9,013 bases of DNA from Candidatus Lindowiibacteriota bacterium (GTDB taxonomy: Bacteria; Lindowbacteria; 2-12-FULL-62-27). Where the stretch lies: the NCBI GenBank assembly GCA_023249255.1, contig JAHFCY010000134.1, positions 1-9,013 of the forward strand, read 5' to 3'. The translations under genes were made by a program, and so were the position numbers. Position 1 is the stretch's first letter. Every line of letters starts with the position of its first letter. The notes beneath the pieces are model-generated. The model had not been told where the DNA came from and ran no database searches. It saw nothing but the letters and a program-made list of their open reading frames with translations. Shown here piece by piece: positions 5,856-9,013 of the stretch.

Positions 5856-6989
5856 ATGCGTGACGTTTACATTCGAGGCGTTGGGATGACCAAATTCGGC
5901 CCGTCCGACCGCCGGCTCGAGGAGCTGATGTACGATGCCGCCGTGTCGGCGATGACGGATGCCGGCGTGGACGACGTTGACGGCGTGGTGGTCGGCGCGA
6001 TGAGCCCGGAATCATTCACGGGCGACAGCAACATTTCCGCGTTCATCACCGATTATCTGGGCCTGGTGCCCAAGCCGACGCTTCGGATCGAAACCGCCTC
6101 GTCGACCGGCGCGGCGATTTTCGACGGCGCGTTTTTCGCGCTGGCCAGTGGATTTTTTAAAAACATCCTCGTGCTGGCCGGCGAAAAGATGACAACCCTG
6201 CCGACCGGCGCGGCCACAAAAATTCTTTCGGAGGTTCTCTCGCCGCAGGAACGGCGGCAGGGCGGGACGATGCCGGCTCTGGCGGCGCTGGTGGCGCGGG
6301 CCTACATGTCGGCCCACGGATGCGGCCGGGAAGCCCTGACGCGCGTCGCGGTCAAGAACCACGCCAACGCCGTCAAAAATCCTTACGCGCATTTTCAGTA
6401 TGCCGTCGACGCCCAGCGCGTCGAGACCAGCAAGATGATTTCGGATCCGCTGAGGCTGTACGATTGCAGTCCGCTGTCGGACGGCGCGGCGGCGATCGTG
6501 ATGACCACTGACAAAATGCCGATCCGCGTCGCCGGCATCGGCCACGGCACCGATTACATCTCGCTGGCCCAGCGCGACAGCCTCACCTCCTTCTCCTCCA
6601 CCCGCGTCGCGACCCAGAAAGCTTTCAAAATGGCCGGGATCAAGCCGTCGAAAATTGATGTTGCCGAAATTCACGACGCATTCACGCCGTTTGAGATCAT
6701 CGGCTGCGAAGACGTCGGATTCTACGAACCTGGCACGGCCTGGAAACACGTCCTGGACGGCGAAACGGAAATCGCCGGACCATTGCCGGTGAATCCGTCC
6801 GGCGGCCTCAAAGCCCGCGGACATCCGGTCGGCGCGTCGGGTCTGGCGCAGATTATCGAGATCGTCTGGCAGCTTCGCGGCAACGCGGGCGCCAGGCAGA
6901 TCGACAAGCGTCTTCGATACGGCCTCACGCAGAGCGTCGGGGGACTGGGCACGAGCAACATCGTCACGATTCTGGAAAACGTCGCGTGA
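5856..6989 (+). CDS. Thiolase-fold (SCP2/archaeal type) enzyme with Ser at the nucleophile
   Basis: A 377-residue cytoplasmic thiolase-superfamily protein close to archaeal-type acetyl-CoA acetyltransferases and SCP-X/Ltp2-like proteins. It begins VYIRGVGMTKFG, then FITDYLGLVPKP and RIETASSTGAA (77-87). Family members usually read VEAACASGG there, so the nucleophilic Cys aligns with S82. Other landmarks are kept: VKNHANAVKNPYA, DPLRLYDCSPLSDGAAA, EIHDAFTPFE (H273), PVNPSGGLKARGHPVGASG (H323) and LTQSVGGLGTS. As in archaeal thiolases, the C-terminal Cys is absent. A DUF35 gene follows after 34 nt, the usual arrangement for archaeal-type thiolases and for the Ltp2 retro-aldolases of steroid side-chain breakdown. 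With Ser82 a retro-aldol, structural or other non-Claisen role is more likely than ordinary thiolysis. The substrate is unknown. No strong Shine-Dalgarno precedes ATG 5856. Confidence 0.88.
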   Translation: MRDVYIRGVGMTKFGPSDRRLEELMYDAAVSAMTDAGVDDVDGVVVGAMSPESFTGDSNISAFITDYLGLVPKPTLRIETASSTGAAIFDGAFFALASGFFKNILVLAGEKMTTLPTGAATKILSEVLSPQERRQGGTMPALAALVARAYMSAHGCGREALTRVAVKNHANAVKNPYAHFQYAVDAQRVETSKMISDPLRLYDCSPLSDGAAAIVMTTDKMPIRVAGIGHGTDYISLAQRDSLTSFSSTRVATQKAFKMAGIKPSKIDVAEIHDAFTPFEIIGCEDVGFYEPGTAWKHVLDGETEIAGPLPVNPSGGLKARGHPVGASGLAQIIEIVWQLRGNAGARQIDKRLRYGLTQSVGGLGTSNIVTILENVA

Positions 6990-7023
6990 ACATGCGGACG
7001 AACGCGCAGACTCGGGGGAAACC

Positions 7024-7389
7024 ATGATTTTTCCGGGCGGCGCGCCGCCGCGGCTGGAAGGCTCTTTCTGCGGGAAATGCCGGAAACAATTTGTGCCGGT
7101 GCGGATGCACTGCTCCAAATGTCGCGGCCGGACCGATCTCGTGTATCTGGACGGTTGCGGCAAACTCATCACATTCACAACGCTGTATGTTCCGCCGGAA
7201 GGATTCATGCCGCCGCTTGTCATGGGCATCTGTGAAATCAAGGGAGGTCTTCGCGTCTTCGGAGAAATTCACGACTACCGGCTGAAAGACAGCCTCGAGA
7301 TCGGTGAGGCGGTCTTCGTCACGGAAAAAGACGGCAAATATTTTCTTCATCTCGAGCGGGGCGCGGCGGCACAGCCGGCGACATCATGA
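7024..7389 (+). CDS. DUF35 zinc-ribbon/OB-fold partner of the thiolase
   Basis: A 121-residue protein with an N-terminal rubredoxin-like zinc ribbon (C16-x2-C19 and C30-x2-C33) followed by an OB-fold domain (about 40-110). The segments GKLITFTTLYVPPEGF, MGICEIKGGLRVFGEI and GEAVFVTEKDGKYFLHL are typical of DUF35. In known systems such proteins bind thiolase-fold enzymes and bridge or gate their active sites, for example in the archaeal thiolase/HMG-CoA synthase complex and the ChsH2-Ltp2 aldolase. Here it would be the partner of the gene 34 nt upstream. The ATG at 7024 follows a G-rich run (7014-7018) at Shine-Dalgarno distance. The last codons overlap the start of the next gene by 4 nt (ATGA), suggesting coupled translation. 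Confidence 0.88.
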   Translation: MIFPGGAPPRLEGSFCGKCRKQFVPVRMHCSKCRGRTDLVYLDGCGKLITFTTLYVPPEGFMPPLVMGICEIKGGLRVFGEIHDYRLKDSLEIGEAVFVTEKDGKYFLHLERGAAAQPATS

Positions 7390-7811
7390 GACCGCATCTC
7401 ACAATTGCGGCGCTGACCGCGCTGCTGTGCGCAACCCTGATATGCTCCGCCTGTTCCAGGCCGGCCTCGACGGATGAGGACGAATCCATCCCGGACACTT
7501 ACGACCTCACCCTGCTTTTGCAGACCGCTGACGGCTTGAAGGTCGGCGACGCCGTCGTTGAAAATGACCGGACCGCAGGCCGGATCGCGCGCATGCGGCC
7601 GCATGGCGACCGCATCCAGGCTGACGTGCGGCTCGAATCGTCATATCGGATTCCGGGCAACGCCGATTTCGTCCTCGAGCGTGGAAAAGATGGAGACCGG
7701 CGGATCCGGATCGTTCAAACGCCGGGAGCAAATCCGCGCGCGATCGGTGCGCCGGTGGAAGTCCGGATTCCGCCTGAGGCGCTTGAAGACAGGCTCTGGG
7801 TGTTGAAATGA
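7386..7811 (+). CDS. Probable lipoprotein with a single MCE/MlaD-like domain
   Basis: A 141-residue exported protein. Residues 1-22 form a signal peptide (R2, then a hydrophobic run) ending LICSAC. C23 could be lipidated, although Cys at the -3 position of the lipobox is unusual; C20 is a poorer candidate. After a short acidic linker, residues 39-110 fit the MCE pattern: YDLTLLLQTADGLKVGDAVV, then TAGRIARM, IQADVRLESSYRIPGNADF and RRIRIV. This parallels the MlaD order of 'GL..G..V..(n)G..vG.V', 'V.l.i....IP..a'. MCE proteins bind lipids in Gram-negative transport systems, usually with MlaE/MlaF-like permease and ATPase. None is in the window, and the usual N-terminal transmembrane anchor appears to be replaced by a lipoprotein signal. 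It overlaps both neighbours by 4 nt. Confidence 0.72.
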   Translation: MRPHLTIAALTALLCATLICSACSRPASTDEDESIPDTYDLTLLLQTADGLKVGDAVVENDRTAGRIARMRPHGDRIQADVRLESSYRIPGNADFVLERGKDGDRRIRIVQTPGANPRAIGAPVEVRIPPEALEDRLWVLK

Positions 7812-9013
7812 AAAAGATTTGTTGCGCCTGCGCGCTGTGGCTGGTTTTTTCCGCGGGGTCAGCCGGCGCGGCCGAACCTCCTGTGCGATCGCTTTCCCGT
7901 CTTGTGTCCCGGCTCATTCTTGCGCCCGATTCGCCGGCCTTGCATTACGAGCTTGGCCGGATTTACTTCAAACAGGGAATTTTCCCCCAGGCTGAAAAAG
8001 AGATCGGGCTGGCGATGACCCTCGCGAAACAATCCCGGACCTGGGGCACGGACCGAACCGAACTCATGAAGGCATATCTTCAGGCCGTGCGGGCCCAGCG
8101 CCCGCTCGCTTCCGAATTTCAGGCGCTTCAGGACCTCCGACGGCAGATTCCGGCGGATCCCGAAGTGGCGCTGTGGACGGTGGAGGTGTATCTGGACAAA
8201 GGAGACATGCCGGCGGCACGCAATATTTTGAACGGTTTCCCCCAGCTTCGACAAAACGTCGAAATTCTGTCGCGATGGGTTGAAAAAGGCGGAAACGGCC
8301 GGATCCAGCATTATTCGGTTCTGGAGGAGCGCTTCACCGATCTGGCCACGCTGTTGCAGATCGGCAGCGACGCTCACAAAATCCTTGCCGCCCGGCAGAT
8401 TCTCGACATAGCCGGCCAACTGCCGCGTGCAACCGTCACGTTGGCGCAGATGAAGACACTCGACATGGCCTTCGACTGGCTTAAAACACGGACGGACACG
8501 GCAGACGCCGAATACAAATTGTACAGGGTTTATCTGGATGTTCTCGACGACTGGCGGATGCGGGATCGGCTGAAGCCTTTCATTCTGGAGATGCGGAAAA
8601 AATTCGCGGAGGCCCGGACCGATCCGAACTTGTCGTATCTCATGGGACGATTGAACGCCGGGGACGGCAGGACTGACGAAGCCATCACGCTGATTCAGGA
8701 ATCGTTTCGCCTCGGGCTGGACGACGGAGGCGCGCGAATTCTCCTGGCCGGACTTTTGCAGAAAAAAGGTCTTGGGATCGAATCGGTGCTGACATATCTG
8801 ACGGCGCTGGAGGGGCTGTTGACGGAACCGGATCGCCGGGAAGCGCAGGCCCGCGTGGAGGAATGGCTCGCGCGGCAGGATCCCGAAAATCCCCCGGCGG
8901 CCCCGGACACGCTGTTCGAAAAATTGGCGGACCGGATGCCGAATTCCGCCGCCGCGCAACAGCTCTGGGCCGGGCGGCTCGAACGGCGCGGACAGGTCGA
9001 TCGCGCGCTTGAA
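7808..9013 (+). CDS. Exported TPR-repeat protein, truncated by the window end
   Basis: An open frame of 402 codons with no stop before the right edge. It starts at ATG 7808, overlapping the lipoprotein stop by 4 nt. A Sec signal peptide (MKKICC..., hydrophobic core, cleavage near AGA/AEP at residues 21-22) marks it as periplasmic or surface-exposed. The rest is helical with TPR-like units: LHYELGRIYFKQGIFPQAEK (46-65), ALWTVEVYLDKGDMPAARNI (121-140), LSYLMGRLNAGDGRTDEAIT (275-294), and the start of another at 384-402 (QQLWAGRLERRGQVDRALE). The middle (about 160-260) is more diverged. TPRs mediate protein contacts; a role supporting the envelope lipoprotein encoded just upstream is inferred from the coupling. 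A 366-codon frame on the opposite strand across this region lacks any recognisable protein features and is taken as a shadow. Function beyond TPR scaffold is unknown. Confidence 0.85.
   Translation, partial: MKKICCACALWLVFSAGSAGAAEPPVRSLSRLVSRLILAPDSPALHYELGRIYFKQGIFPQAEKEIGLAMTLAKQSRTWGTDRTELMKAYLQAVRAQRPLASEFQALQDLRRQIPADPEVALWTVEVYLDKGDMPAARNILNGFPQLRQNVEILSRWVEKGGNGRIQHYSVLEERFTDLATLLQIGSDAHKILAARQILDIAGQLPRATVTLAQMKTLDMAFDWLKTRTDTADAEYKLYRVYLDVLDDWRMRDRLKPFILEMRKKFAEARTDPNLSYLMGRLNAGDGRTDEAITLIQESFRLGLDDGGARILLAGLLQKKGLGIESVLTYLTALEGLLTEPDRREAQARVEEWLARQDPENPPAAPDTLFEKLADRMPNSAAAQQLWAGRLERRGQVDRALE

Noticed and set aside
4718-5857. 379-codon open frame on the minus strand.
   Set aside because: It runs antisense through hemB, the promoter region and the zinc-ribbon gene. 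The product is Arg/Pro-rich without motifs.
6012-7241. 409-codon open frame on the minus strand.
   Set aside because: It is antisense to the conserved thiolase and DUF35 genes, spans their intergenic gap, and has an Arg/His/Asp-rich low-information composition typical of a shadow frame.
7859-8959. 366-codon open frame on the minus strand.
   Set aside because: It lies antisense to the TPR frame 7808-9013, which has a signal peptide, TPR motifs and an ATGA overlap with its neighbour. The minus-strand product shows no recognisable domain; long antisense frames are common in GC-rich genes.

Overview
The window is a GC-rich bacterial chromosomal segment in which every convincing gene lies on the + strand. 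The organism is most likely Gram-negative. The left edge holds the end of an LPS-heptose epimerase (HldD), and the right edge encodes a probable MCE/MlaD-like lipoprotein and an exported TPR protein. No gene fixes the phylum. The mix (KamA plus ATP-grasp, an ASPIC/UnbV propeller protein, and thiolase plus DUF35) would fit Deltaproteobacteria, PVC-type or candidate-phylum bacteria, but that is inference. No tRNA, rRNA, CRISPR, insertion sequence or integrase was seen.

Layout. (1) 2-226: C-terminus of hldD, ending in an AT-rich terminator-like hairpin. (2) 257-2794: a promoter, then a KamA-type lysine 2,3-aminomutase and, 7 nt later, a D-Ala-D-Ala-ligase-like ATP-grasp enzyme; together they look like a beta-lysine synthesis and ligation cassette. 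(3) 2848-5446: a promoter whose predicted transcript starts almost on the first ATG, an exported seven-bladed FG-GAP/VCBS propeller with a C-terminal ASPIC/UnbV domain, then hemB 4 nt later. (4) 5452-5781: a promoter whose -35/-10 spacer is filled by a tandem 11-bp repeat, a possible 18-residue Cys-rich peptide, and a 70-residue acidic zinc-ribbon protein. (5) 5856-9013: a tightly packed set of a thiolase-fold enzyme, its DUF35 partner, a probable lipoprotein with an MCE-like domain, and a Sec-exported TPR protein that runs off the window. The last two junctions are 4-nt ATGA overlaps.

The most interesting points are substitutions at key sites. The aminomutase keeps the SAM cluster, the PLP lysine and both lysine-binding aspartates, but has lost all four structural zinc cysteines. 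The ATP-grasp partner has Arg where Ddl enzymes carry a substrate-site Tyr. The thiolase has Ser in place of the nucleophilic Cys while keeping a DUF35 partner, which suggests retro-aldol or other non-Claisen chemistry. All alignments were made by eye from memory of the families, so residue equivalences need computational confirmation.
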